Made by a program: the position numbers and the translations under genes
In this document: one piece after another, positions 37,960-50,900 of the stretch
Layout: each line of letters begins with the position of its first letter
How positions within the stretch are numbered: the stretch's first letter is position 1
The notes under the pieces: generated by a model
Seen by the model: only the letters and a program-made list of their open reading frames with translations
Databases searched by the model: none
Told to the model about the DNA's origin: nothing
DNA from: Balanoglossus misakiensis
Lineage: Eukaryota; Hemichordata
Length of the DNA stretch: 64,000 bases
Direction of reading: 5' to 3'
Assembly (NCBI GenBank): GCA_040954595.2
Contig: CM082598.2
Span: forward strand, 5,208,001 to 5,272,000

Positions 37960-38052
<93 letters not shown>
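37880..38052. repeat. Compound microsatellite (CATA)n, (CCTA)n, (CA)n
   Basis: Short CATA, then CCTA units to about 37961, then a CA tract of about 90 bases to 38052. It lies 45 bases upstream of the lectin-like exon. Confidence 0.95.
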
Positions 38053-38053
<1 letters not shown>

Positions 38054-38096
38054 TACAGTCTAACCATGCAGCTGACTCTAAAAACTTTCATTTCAG

Positions 38097-38315
38097 AAAA
38101 TATTGCCCTCAACAAACTCGTCAGTGGCAAACGCTTGATTGGTGGACAAAATACATGGCCCAATCTCGTTGATGGTGATCCGACCACGTGTGCTGATTCC
38201 GGCCCCCTCGTCCATAACCCAGCTTTCAAGATTGATCTTGGCCAGGAGTACATTGTTCACAGTGTTAAACTAAGATTTGCATCTGGATGCAAAAACACCA
38301 TCAGTGGGAATGGAT
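38097..38315 (+). CDS. Isolated exon: N-terminal half of a fucolectin / F5-8C-like domain
   Basis: The acceptor is CTTTCATTTCAG and the donor GGAT|GTAAGTC. The exon is 219 nt and phase 1-1, the symmetric phase typical of shuffled extracellular domain exons. It reads NIALNKLVSG, then a variable loop with CADSGP, then NPAFKIDLGQEYIVHSVKLRF, matching the NIALNKPATQSS...NPWWRVDLG...V..V.I pattern of F-type lectin and discoidin-like domains, which bind sugars or cell surfaces. The second half of the domain, a signal peptide and a stop were not found nearby, so this is either part of a gene with long introns or an orphan fragment. Confidence 0.65.
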
Positions 38316-38462
38316 GTAAGTCACTATAATATAAGCCCATCCATCCAATGTCCCCTCCCGTCAATTCAATCAAGCCATCACTCCTTCACCGACCCAGTGC
38401 GTACAAACTACCACCTATATAACCACTCGCCCATCCACCCACCCACACCAAAACATTCATAT

Positions 38463-38467
<5 letters not shown>

Positions 38468-38494
<27 letters not shown>

Positions 38495-38626
38495 CATACA
38501 TACATACATACATACATACATACATACATACATACATACATACATACATACATACATACATACATACATACATACATACATACATACATACATACATACA
38601 TACATACATACATACATACATACATG

Positions 38627-38682
<56 letters not shown>

Positions 38683-38688
38683 TACAGT
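38468..38688. repeat. (CATA)n then (CA)n microsatellite
   Basis: CATA units run from about 38468 to 38630, then a CA tract to 38678 and a few CATA units. Confidence 0.97.
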
Positions 38689-38689
38689 G

Positions 38690-41580
38690 ACTTGAACAAA
38701 AAACACTCTAATGAGCATGTCAAAATCAGGATGACCCCCATAAAAAGACTGACCAGTCCCTGAGTAGCTCAAGAATAAGTTTGAGGTCAAACACAAATGT
38801 CGAGCGTTTTACAGTTATCCGTAGCCTCCTAATAAACACAGAATAGTGGGCGTTAATTGTTGCACGGTCGCAAGGACTGTTTTCGCAAAGATCAGTGTAC
38901 GCCCACATGTTTCTCAGGAAGTTGCAGTAGGGTATTAAAACAAAGCCCGGGACAAGCATATGTGTGCTTTGTGTATTTACGTAGGCTAAGGACTGAGTGG
39001 TTATTCATGTATTCAAAGTCAGAGTTAAGGTAGAAGACTGCCCGGATGCAGTGCATGGTTATCATATTCCGTGGACTTACATGTAGAATTGTGAGAAAAC
39101 AATGTTACAATATTATCATTTTCTTGAAATTAACACAAAGGGTGCCAAAAAGAGGGGCTTTGTTAAATAATCTGAAGAAAACACTTTGACACTGTGCTTG
39201 ATTTTTTTTATAGATTTGTTCAGATGTATACACTTACTATAAGAAAATATAGCACTAGGAGTTTGAGAAAAGTGCTGACTTAGCATTTTTGCAATATTTT
39301 AGACCCTGTAACTAAAATAGTAGGATGGGAACATCATGTTTTCTCTCTATTTTTATGTAACATTCACTGATATTCAATATTTGAAAAAAATCAGGACAAT
39401 ATTTCAATTTTTGAGTAGTGTCCTACCTAGTGTGGACATCCCCATATGCTGTATAATCTGAAAGTTGATTCAGACTCAGAAAAACAGGGTCAAGTTTGAT
39501 GTAAACAGTTACCACGGTTTAATGATAGGTGGTTTGGAATTACCAGAAATCCGTTCCTGCGACACAAGTCGCAAATTCCGTTGACAATAGTTATGCTCCA
39601 AGATGTCCCGGATGTAGAGACGACAAGGACGTGTATTTGAACATTTTCTCACTTTGGCCGTGAAATGTAACCGCTCTACATTTCGACAGAGTAAATTTTG
39701 AACAGAAGTTACTTCCCTGGTTCAGTTTTTGTCCAACTATATGCAGCAAAACGCTAAATTTCAGTCCGTTTCTGCTTTTTGCTGAAGTCCATGCACGAAG
39801 TCCGAGTAACAGAGCTCCGCATACACGAGGTCGCACAGTTTGTTCCAAGCAGCAAATGGAGTCTCGGCGCAAATCACGTGGCCGAATACACAAAAACCGA
39901 TTCGCCCAAGCCCGCTGTCATCATCCAATCAAAACTTGTCACTGGCTATGGCCAGGCAATTAGCATATTCATACCCTGATTGAATTGGCCAATCAGAACA
40001 GGCCTTTCTTTCTGCACAGATGCAGAGTTCATGAGTGCGTTCTCATTCATTTGCTAAATACAACCAATCACCTTTCAGCAACTGAAACATTCCAGGACCA
40101 CTTTCACCATTCACAAGTAATTTTATATGCCAGTATTTGAGCTGAGACATTTCAGAAACGTTTCTATGGTCCTGTGTGATTGCTATAATAATCTTTTCCT
40201 ACAATCTTAAGGAGAAGGGTCAACTCATTGCTGAGTTTCAATGTTACCAGTGAAGCCAAGTAAACAGTGTTTTGTTTCACAGAAGAAAAGTTATTTTATT
40301 CATATTTTACTCAGCATATTGAACAGGAAAACAGTTTAACCTTATAGTGGGGCAACTTTATGAATCCCTGTGGTATATAACAAGTAAAATTCAACACCAC
40401 TTAACAATTCTGCACTGATACACAAAGGGCATGAAATGGTTTTTATAATAAGAAAATAATTATCTCACCACTCGTTTGTGCAATGATTAATTTAACCCTT
40501 TCACCCCCAATTCCATCTGTAGAGGTCCAACCTTACCACAGAAAACAATATCTTTTGACTGAACCATGGTGATGAGAGGATTAACACGGAAATGGAGACA
40601 ATGCTAAATTATATTTTTCCCTCTTACCTTTCTTGTAAAACGACAACAATTCAAGATGCATTTGCTACATTATATATTCAAAACAAAACACAATATGTAA
40701 ATACCATTCACCCTTTGAACACAACTCGGAAGAAAACACTTCTGACTGACATCAAAGGTCATCAGGGGTCAGGGGCAAAGTGTTAACAATTCACACTAAA
40801 TTCAAGATGCAAATTCTGTAAGGTATAGCTTTTTTCGGGGGGGGGGGGGGGGTTAATGTAAAACATGAGGGATGGCTTTTGTAACTTGTTTGCTTTCTGA
40901 TAATGCAAGTTTCACCACTTATTATTTTCTGAACGCTCTATCACAAAATCGTCCAACCACTGATTACTCTTTACGTAAGCAACAGTTTACAGGATAAATC
41001 CTGCAAAGTTAAAAGGGTCAAACAATCAATTGTTAAAATAATAAAGCACAACTTCATTTCATATAACGAGTACCAGTTACAAATGGAAATGGCTGGTTTA
41101 GCTATACATGGTGCTTTAAACTTCAAAGAGGTTGCATATTACAGCAGACAAAATCCATTCTTTGTATTTAAAAAAGCCTGGTCTCATATATCTCTTCCCT
41201 TAAGAAAAAAAATCTACATGCCTTAATGATAATGAAAAGATAGAATTATATCTCTTAGCTTTCTAAAACAGAGTGGTGGCAGCCACAACTATATTCAGTA
41301 GAGGGTACAACTGCTTTGCTATTACACAAAGCTAACATTGCACTGTTTTGCATTGATATTTCCAGCTCGAAAACTGGCACTGTGATTAACAGTAGGTACA
41401 TGTACCGTAGGATCCAAGTTATACCTGTTATTTCAGAAAATGTGTCATAAAAATTGTTAGCAGCTACTTGTATAACACATGTACTATTTTGATTTTTTTA
41501 CTCAAAATCAAATCGAAGGAGATGAAAGTGCTGCAGGAAATGTGAATAAATACATTTGTTAATATAAACATCTGTCAGAT
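38690..41580. other. Region between lectin exon and CPT1 3' end
   Basis: No exon is supported. It holds a dispersed repeat at 39027-39427 (second copy at 54270), a family E copy near 40495, a 16-G tract at 40837-40852, and three CCAAT motifs (39925, 39987, 40063). The right part probably includes the CPT1 3' UTR, whose poly(A) site was not fixed. Confidence 0.45.
39027..39427. repeat. Dispersed repeat (family H), copy 1
   Basis: About 400 bases that match 54270-54634 collinearly: GATGCAGTGCAT, a GTTACAATATT block, GGTGCCAAAA, GAAAACACT, AAAGTGCTGACT and a final TAGTGTCCTACCT. The ends carry AGGTAG-like inverted tips. Confidence 0.75.
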
Positions 41581-41603
41581 GCAACTACTATACAAACCAG
41601 TTA

Positions 41604-41742
41604 TGTATGTATGTATGTATGTATGTATGTATGTATGTATGTATGTATGTATGTATGTATGTATGTATGTATGTATGTATGTACGTACGTACGTACATAT
41701 GTATGAATGTATGTATGTATGTATGCATGTATGTATGCCAAT
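41604..41742. repeat. (GTAT)n microsatellite
   Basis: GTAT units with short GTAC and GAAT interruptions, downstream of the CPT1 stop codon and possibly within its 3' UTR. Confidence 0.95.
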
Positions 41743-41980
41743 ACTACCCAAAGGGAGATTTAAATAAATTCTGAAAGTTATACATTCTTGCTTTAAAAAG
41801 GTCACAATAAAACCATCTAATCCGATCCTGAGCACAAAACCCTAAATTATTTTGAAATACTGCCTGAATACAAACCAAGGGTAAAGCAGTACGTTTGGAA
41901 GTACACGCGATTTACAATGTACATGTGCATACATCTTCCAACAGAAACTTGTGCAATGATGATTGAACTTCTTGCAACAA

Positions 41981-44900
41981 CTACTTTGCTTCTTCGAATA
42001 TGCTTCTCAGGTTGGACAGGGCTCGTGTGATGTGTTCACCAAAGCGCTTTGAATCCTGTGTGAAAGTAAAACATTACACTAATTACCCATTCTTTTTTCA
42101 TACATCCAATTTCTGTTATGTTGTTTAAAGGGACAAAGTCTCTCTCATGCTGCCCTTGTTCCATAAATGTTGTTTGATAGACACTGTTTATGTTATTGTA
42201 CATATGGATATATAGTGAATCAATGTTCAACCACACACATCTTCCACCCTGTTTGTAGGATATGAGAGTAAAAATCGCGCCACAATGAATAAAAGGTAAA
42301 CACCGATTATTCATTTTGGTGAGTTTTTCACTCTCGTGTCTTCAAGCGGGATGGAAGTTGTATGTGGTTGAACGTTGATTCACTACATGTATATATCCAC
42401 ATGTAGAATAACACATAGGCCTAAACAGTGTCTTGTATCAAACATAATTAATGGAAAAAGAGCAGTGAGAGAGAGACTTTATCCCTTTAAGTAACAAGTG
42501 GAAATTACACTAAATCTTGCAATGATCACAAACCTTCAGGTAGCAACAATATGTGTCAATAACACAATTTAATTCATTACCAGTCTGATGGGAAAAAAAT
42601 GTATGACAAAAACACAAGGTCACAAAACTTACTGTTTTTGGTGACGACTTGTTGCTGGATACATGGAAAAATATATGGTCCTCGCCCGCAATGATGTAAG
42701 ATACACCATAGCCATCAGCAGCAACCTAAAAGGAAAATTGAAATTGATTCCGTCAAGGCCAAATGTGCCTGGCATTTTTCAGTGATATACCTGAGGTTTC
42801 CCCAGTCATTTCACAACACAGGGTACTGCTTGGTATATGTGCAGTGAAACCTGTCATTACAAACACCTCTCAAATCAGGACACATCTCTATTAAGGACAG
42901 ATTTTTCAAGACAAAAGTCACAGTTTGAATAGAATATCACCTGTCTATTAAGGACACCTTTTTATTAAGGACATATTTTCTGGTCTCAGAGGTGCCCTTA
43001 ATAAACATATTTCACTGCATATCAATGCAACAGATTTAATAGGTAGTAGAAGTGTCACAGGTTTTCCCAAATCATTTACAAATCTCTCCCAACCCCCAAT
43101 AGCAAAAATACTTACTGGTCCAAATCCACCCCCGGCTGTTATGTAGTCAGTGTGCTTCTTCAGATCCCACTTGTCTGTCTGTTGATACGGTGTCTGACTT
43201 GTAGATAGTCTCCATGGCTCACTTAACACCTAAGCACAATAAATTATAAGATGGCATAAATTAGGCACAAATCTATATATCAATTACTGTAAAACATGTT
43301 ATTTGCGCGAGCAATAAATTTTCGCGAAATACGCGAGAGCCAAAATAGCGTGAAAATAAATAGTCGCGTAATTTTATTTGAAGATATCGATGCAGTGAAA
43401 GAAATAAGAGAAAGCGAAAATTAATACTCGCGAAACAGTGGCCTCTCTCGATATCGCGAAAATTTCAACTCGCAAAAAATAGTGTGTTTTACAGTACGTA
43501 AGTGGGATGGAAGTTGTGTGTGGTTAAACGTTGATTCACTATATATCCACATGTAGAATAACATAAACGTTGTATTGTATCAAACATAATTGATGGAGAA
43601 AGGGCAGCGAGAGAGAGACTTTGTCATTTAAACAGCTAGGATAAGGCCTTCATCACTGAATGGCTGTGGTTGGCATTATATGGGTCATTTAAATACAGTG
43701 ATGGACTTTTCTAACTTGTAACTTGTATAAGACCTTTTCTGCTGGGAAAGTTGCTACATCGAAAATTTTGAACCTGGATTTGAACTTGCAGTAAAAGATG
43801 TCAAGTGGGGTTTTGGTGAGTGGATTAGGCCGTCATCACAGAACAGCTGTGTTTGGCCGTCGGGCTTTCAAGATAGATGCTTTTTCTTGAGTGTCTATGC
43901 TTTGAGTCGCTCAGAAAAGCCTTCTGCACTTGACAGCTGAACTTGAGAGTTGTTACATTGCAATTGTCGATCCAAAACAAAAATGAAGAGATTGCTTCCT
44001 CTGATGAGTACATTGTAAGGGGAGAACCATATGATTTTCAGGGGGGGGGGGATTTGGCTATGTCAGCATTTTTTTTACTGCCAGTCCACCTTTTTCCCTC
44101 AATGCTTTACAGAAACAATTTCTTTTCCCTCTTCACCATCTGCCAACAATGTTTTCCCTAAACGTTCTCCAACCACCCCCCCCCCCCACAAATCAAATGG
44201 TCCTTCCCTTAGATTAGAAGATGCACACGACAACAATTTCCAATTAAAGTGCAGTCGGTGGAAAAGCAAGGACAGATTATCGCATCCACAGTTGGATGAA
44301 TCAATCTGATATATAAGTGGATAAGCGACGATGGGATTTCTGTAGCCACGATGTGAATGGTCACTTTGCAGACACTGCTTGCCATGGGACTGGAGTGCAG
44401 CAATGGTAAAAATGCTCCATGCTTATGCTGTGAAATCAAATCTAGGTTTGATCAAAGTAAAAATTAGCCATTTTCTGATATACCACAAATTGAAAAAAAT
44501 CGCATCAAGGACACGGTGGTCCCATTGAGGGATTACACAAGAAAAAGTCTACACCGGAGTACATGGCCATATACAGACAGACAGACAGACAGACAGACAC
44601 ACATAGAGAGAGAGATCAATGGGCAAACACTGACTGACCCATAAGCTGCCAATGGCATATGTACTGTACATACACTAAATAGAACAGCTGGCCTCTTTAA
44701 AACTTAGCCAGTTATGTAATCATTCAGGAATTTGCTGTGTTTATATGAAACACAGGAGGGAGTTCCTGCCTAATTAAAACAACTCAATAAAATAAATACA
44801 CACCACTTTGCAAAGCAATCTGACCAGTAGTTCTTGAGTTACTGAGTTTTGACCAAATTCACATTTTTCCAGCTAATTTGCATATTTTTGGCAATGACAA

Positions 44901-47900
44901 CTTCATTTGAACAAAGTCCCATCTACAGCCCAGCCTGCATTTACACACCAAATATCAAGGTTATACGCGCAGCGGTTTTCAAGTTTTGATGTGGACGGAC
45001 ATACGTACAGACATACATCCATCCATACATACAGACGCAACCGATCCCATAAGGTCCCATGGTATATACCAAATGGGACCTAAAAACTTACTTCTTGGAG
45101 GAACGGCGACTCCACTTCAAGATACTTCGACACTACGTACAAACAGAACAGATGCCTGTCTATTCCTTTCCCAGTCATGGCATCGCGATATCCCTTCACG
45201 TGAACCTCACATGCCTTCCTTAGCAGTTCTTTTCTGTCTTCGTTCTGAGAAAACACAAAAGTTTGTTCTTTTTTTGTACAGTACTAAGTTAATAAAATAC
45301 TATGGACACGTCTTTACTGAAGACTGATAAAGGTATGTCCACCTAAGTGAAACTGTATGTACACACAAAATGTACAATTCAAATAATTTTGAGCCAGCCT
45401 GTGCAACACATGTATGCTTTCCTGAACTTTTCTCAATTGTCAGTAATATGATTTTAAAATGGGTCCATTAATCATTGTCATTTGAGTTAAAGGTATACGG
45501 TCACCTATGGAAAATTAGCCACAGTTACCATGGCAAATTGAGATCTAGCCAATCACAGATTTTCAGTGGGTGGCACACGCGAGAAAAAGAGCGCCACCAT
45601 ATGTTCTTTAGAACGCTCAAATACGCCATTTCATATATGAGTGTATGTAAATTGGAGGTGACTGTATACCTTTCAATAAATACAAAAATGGCAATGTCAA
45701 TATGACTTTCTTGAATTACTGTTACGTGATGGTACCAGGCGACCACAATGGGCTAATCGCTCTCACCGTTTTCTCAGGGTCGTCCATGGCTCGAACAAAC
45801 TCGCACGACTCCACTGTACACGGCCTCACAGTCTCTGTGCGTCCTTCACGGTACACACGCGTCATTGATGCCTCGTAGGTCAGGTTGAACTTGCCGGCAT
45901 CCTGCAAATCCCAAAGGTGAACGACTTGAGAATTTAATTTCCATGTATTAGTGTTTCGTGACTTGTTTAATCTAAACTGCTGGAGGGCAACTCGTGCTTT
46001 GAGACTTAGCTGACGCCCACTCAGAATATTTCCTTTGACCTTTGTGGCACCTGGAGGCTTTGTACATGTAATATCACGATCGATCTTTAAATCAACATAT
46101 GGCTACACTGACAAAAGTTTCCTTGAGAAATTGCAAACACCATTCCACCCTATATCCTCCTCCAGCAGTACATACATACATTATACATCCATCCATCCAA
46201 CCATCCATCCATACATACATAGATACATAAAAACATACAATCCAATGTGTACATATGGGTCAAAGTGCAACATGCCTTGGGGAATGGAGAGTTTTTGGAA
46301 GAATCCCTTGGGTAGTCAGACACACATTATACCATTGCCCTAATGGCTAGTCAATACATGTGTACAGTCAAACCTGCGTTAGTAACCACCTCTATACAGT
46401 GGCCACTTTGTTACAGTCCCTGCGCAATTTACATGCACATTAATTGACATGTCTATAAAGGCCACCTGTCTATAAAGGCCAGTTTAGGAAAGTACCTTGA
46501 CTGGCCACTATACACAGGTTTGACTGTACAAATTATAATGTTAACTTACCCTGAAATAAGCCAACTGCATTGCCATTTGAATGAAGGCATCAGGGCTGAC
46601 TTTACATCTTTTGGCAACTCCCTTCCCAAACGCATCATGCACAACAAGGTGAAGATCAACTTCGTCACGAAGTTTTATTGCGGTTGCCAAGCTCGACTCG
46701 ATCACTTTCTGACACTGGCAAAAACAAAAGGGTAGAATTTGTAATCAGTCGGGGGCGCTATAAATCAAAATTATGCCATTTTCTGTGTAAATTGTTGCCA
46801 TGTCAATTAGATTGTGTTCATAAGCTGGATACTGAGCATTTCACTAGCTTCAGGGATATGAACAAGAAACTGCAGTAGATACACAAAACAAAAGGAATGA
46901 AAACATAGCGAAAAGTTACAGCTAATAGAACTTTAAAGGGACAAAGTCTCTCTCTTGCTACCCCTTTTCCATTAATTATGTTTGATACAAGACACTGTTT
47001 ATGTTATTCTACATGTGGATATATAGTGAATCAATGACGTTCAACCACAAACAACTTCCTTCCCACTTGTATGATATGAGAGTAAAAACTCACCCAAAAT
47101 GAATAAATGGTAAAGAACGATTATTCATTTTGGCGATTTTTTTCACTCTCCTGTCTATAAGAGGGATGGAAGTTGTGTGTGATGGAACGTTGATTCACTA
47201 TATATCCACATGTAGAATAACAAACGGTGTCTTGTATCAAATATAATTAATGGAAAAAAGGGCAGAGAGAGAGAGACTTTGTCCCTTTAAGGTAGCTTGT
47301 GAGATTCACAAAAATTCTGCAAAATAATTTTTTTAAAAACATACATTTTTTTTTCATTCAAAATTTTTACCTGGAATAGTCAAAAGAGGGCGATATAACA
47401 CTCACCTCGTCTTCAATGGCCCACTGTAATCTTTGTGGGGGCGCTAGTTTCTTGTCACTCTCTCCTTTGCAGTGACCATTCTCTCGGTAGCCAAAGTGCA
47501 ACAAATCCTCCGCCATGGAGTATTCCCAGACGTGAGCAGAGATGGGCGCATCAGCCCTGGAAAGTCAAAAAGTAGGTGTGAGGGTTCCAAATCTATATTC
47601 TTAAAACTTTCACCCCCATCTCCCACTGTAGATGTCCAACAAATTATAGAAAACAATTGATTTGGACGAAACCATTGTGGTGAAAGGGTTGAACACACAT
47701 CAGATGTGCATCAGCCCTGGAAAGTAAAAAAGTATGTGTGAGGGGCTTCCAGTGGTATGTTGCGCTGTGTGAGTGTCCCCTTTGACGAGAATATGTCCTC
47801 CCATTCCAGCGCAAACCTCACTGCAGTCGCCATGACCTACTAGAATCTTCAGTTGCTGTCATACCCAGTCTAAGCTACGGTTGGCTGCTTCGTTCATTAT

Positions 47901-50900
47901 AAGAATTATCTAATTTCAGGGATTTGTGGATGAATTGTAATGTTTGTAAACACACCAACGCGGCGCAACGACCCCTCCACCCCAACACTCTTGCCCCAAT
48001 CTCCCCCTGTTGATGTCCAAACAATTATAGAAAACAATTGATTTGGACGAAACCATTGTGGTTTGAGGGTTGAACACATCAGCATAAAACTCAACCCAGT
48101 TTTATACAGTCACTTCAATAACTAGCACAAGTTGAATTTTGTGTTGCGATTTGCTGTTAGAAATCGAAGAAGCCACCTCTGAAGTAATAACACAACTAAG
48201 GAAACAGTTGGTGTTATACAGAATTTTGTTATTTGTAACATTTTAGCAGAAACAGTTCATCACTTTACAATCGGTCTTTTTCAACCTGTTGCAAACAGTC
48301 AAACTCAACACAATTTAAGTTTTGAGTACACAAGCACATGTACTTGTACAAAAGGTAGGTCCACCACACTCACACTCTCTCGTTCGTGGATTTCTCCCTC
48401 GACACTCACCAAGCGTGTTCAGCATTGAAACCAATCTTGCCATTCTTGAAGATGACCAAGGTGATGGTTTTGTCGAACCACCGATTACAACCGTTGCCCG
48501 TCAGCAGCGACTTGGCGAAGTGATCCAGCTTGGTGCAGTCGTTCTGTGAGGGTGGGGAGGGGAGGGAGGGGAAGGGAGGAGAGGGGAGAGACAGAGAGAG
48601 ACACAGAACGAGATAACAGGGAGAGAGATGGGAACATTTGACTGTATGCCCTATGACTGGCTGTCACAATTCAACTAATACATTACTGATCAGAACATAG
48701 TTTCCAATTTGGTCAGTTCGCTAGAATTTTACTTAAAAAAACAGCGAAGTGGAAAAAAATACCAGCTGTGCATAAAAAGGCATACCACTTTTTTTCTAGA
48801 CATTGTACACATATTCCAAAGAAAATAACCTCCCTCAACCTGCACATTATTCTTACCCTGTCATAGCTTGGTTCGTCATCATCTAGTGTAACAAACAAAG
48901 CCGCCTTTTCAACTGTATCAAGTGAGGTCTTGTTCACACCACTACGGAAGAACCTCTCTCTGGCTTGTGCCCATGGTACTCTGAAAATAAATTCACCCAC
49001 AAAATATTAGTTAAAGGGAAGCGGTCGTCGCGCCACGTGGGTGTCTCCTTGATGAGAGTATGTCCTCCCATACCAGCATAAACCCCACTGCAGTCGCCAA
49101 GACCTTCAGCTGCTGTCATGCTCAGTCTTTGCTAAGGTTGGCTGCTTCGTTAATTCTAAGAATTATCTTATTTCAGGGGTTTGTGCACAATAGCCCAAGT
49201 TAGCTGGTAGATGCCGGAAAGACTCTGAATTCACTCACTGTTACACCCCCACCCCCCATTTCCATGTATAGCGATCCAGCACTGCCATTGAGTACAATGG
49301 TGTTGGATCAAACTATTGTTGTGAAAGGGTTCAAACATACCTGTCTCCTGCAGTCAGTGCGGCTAACTTCTCCTCTCCAGGAAGCGGTTCAGATTCATCA
49401 TTAATGATCTTCTCAAATTGTCTGCAAAAGCAAGTTTTTATTCAACTCAATATTTGCCTCACATTAAAGGTATACAGTCACCTCCAATATACATGTGCCC
49501 ATATATGGCTGAAATGGCGTATTTGAGCGTTCTAAAGAACATATGGTAGCGCTCTTTTTTTCGCATGTGCCACCCACTGAAAATCTGTGATTGGCTAGAT
49601 CTCAATTTGCCATGGTAACTATAGCTATTTTTCCATTGGTGACCATATACCTTTAAGCAGTGGGGGAATATTGTCATCCATCTGAAGGAGACAAAATTAA
49701 TATTTTGTTATACCATGATACTTAAAATAAATGAGCTCTAGAGATTTTCATGGAGTGGCCACGCGATAAAAAGTGCACTGATAATTATTCATTCAAAGAC
49801 TTAGATAATTAGAATTAGAATAACTTCATTGTCTATACATATGGAAAATCGTCTTTTTAACCGTACATGGGCCTATGCAACGTACAGATGATTGTACATG
49901 TAATCACCCGCTGATCTCATCAATGTTATTAGAATCAACGTACTTCTCAAGTTCGCAGGGTTTCAGCAGCTGGTTGCTGTCCTGGTGCTGGATCTGCACT
50001 TTGAAGTAACGCCCCTGGTGGTAGACCACAATGTGCTTGCTGGTCTTCACGTGGACGATCTTGTCCGTCTCCAGGCCGGGAATGCGAGTCGTGTTGAACG
50101 TGCGTTCGTACTGCCACGAACACAGCGGCACGAACTTGTTCAAAGTAAGCTGACGAGAGAAAAAAAACACATTGGGTGTAAAAAGGTTAATTAAAGAGAC
50201 AAAGTCTCTCTCCCTTGCTGCCCTTTTCCCATTAATTATGTTCGATACAAGACACCGTTTATATTAATGTACATGTGGATATATAGTGAATCAACTTTCA
50301 ACCACACACCTTCCATCCTGCTTGTAGACACGAGAGTGAAAAAACTCTCCAAAATGAATAATCAGTCTCTACCATTTATTCATTTTCAGCGAGTTTTTAC
50401 TCTCATATCATACAAGTGGGATGGAAGCTGTGTGTGGTTGAACGTTCATTCACTACATATATATGATATACATGTGTACAGGTGTATCAAACATAATTAA
50501 TGGAAAAAGGGCAGCGAGAGAGAGACTTTGGCACTGTTAGGGTTAAAAACTGTCTGCATTTTTTGAGCTGTTTACCAATTTGTAAATTGCCTTTTTATGG
50601 CTATAATTAGCACAGGTTGAATGTCCCAGACTACTCTTATAATCGAAACAACCAAAGTTTCCAAATATTTGAGAATGACTTTCAAGTCAGATATCCAGTT
50701 TCAATGGAATATTCCGGGAAATGAAACAAAATACTCAATACGTAGAAATAACAAAATCAGAGAAAGCTTACCGGTTTAAGCTGTTGCCTGTCCAACTTCT
50801 GCCTGAAGCTCAACATTGCATAAATAATATTTCCAGCTCTAGCTGCCTGGATGTGCGTTGGCTTTGTGAAAATTGCATCCTAAAAAAAATAAAATAAAAA

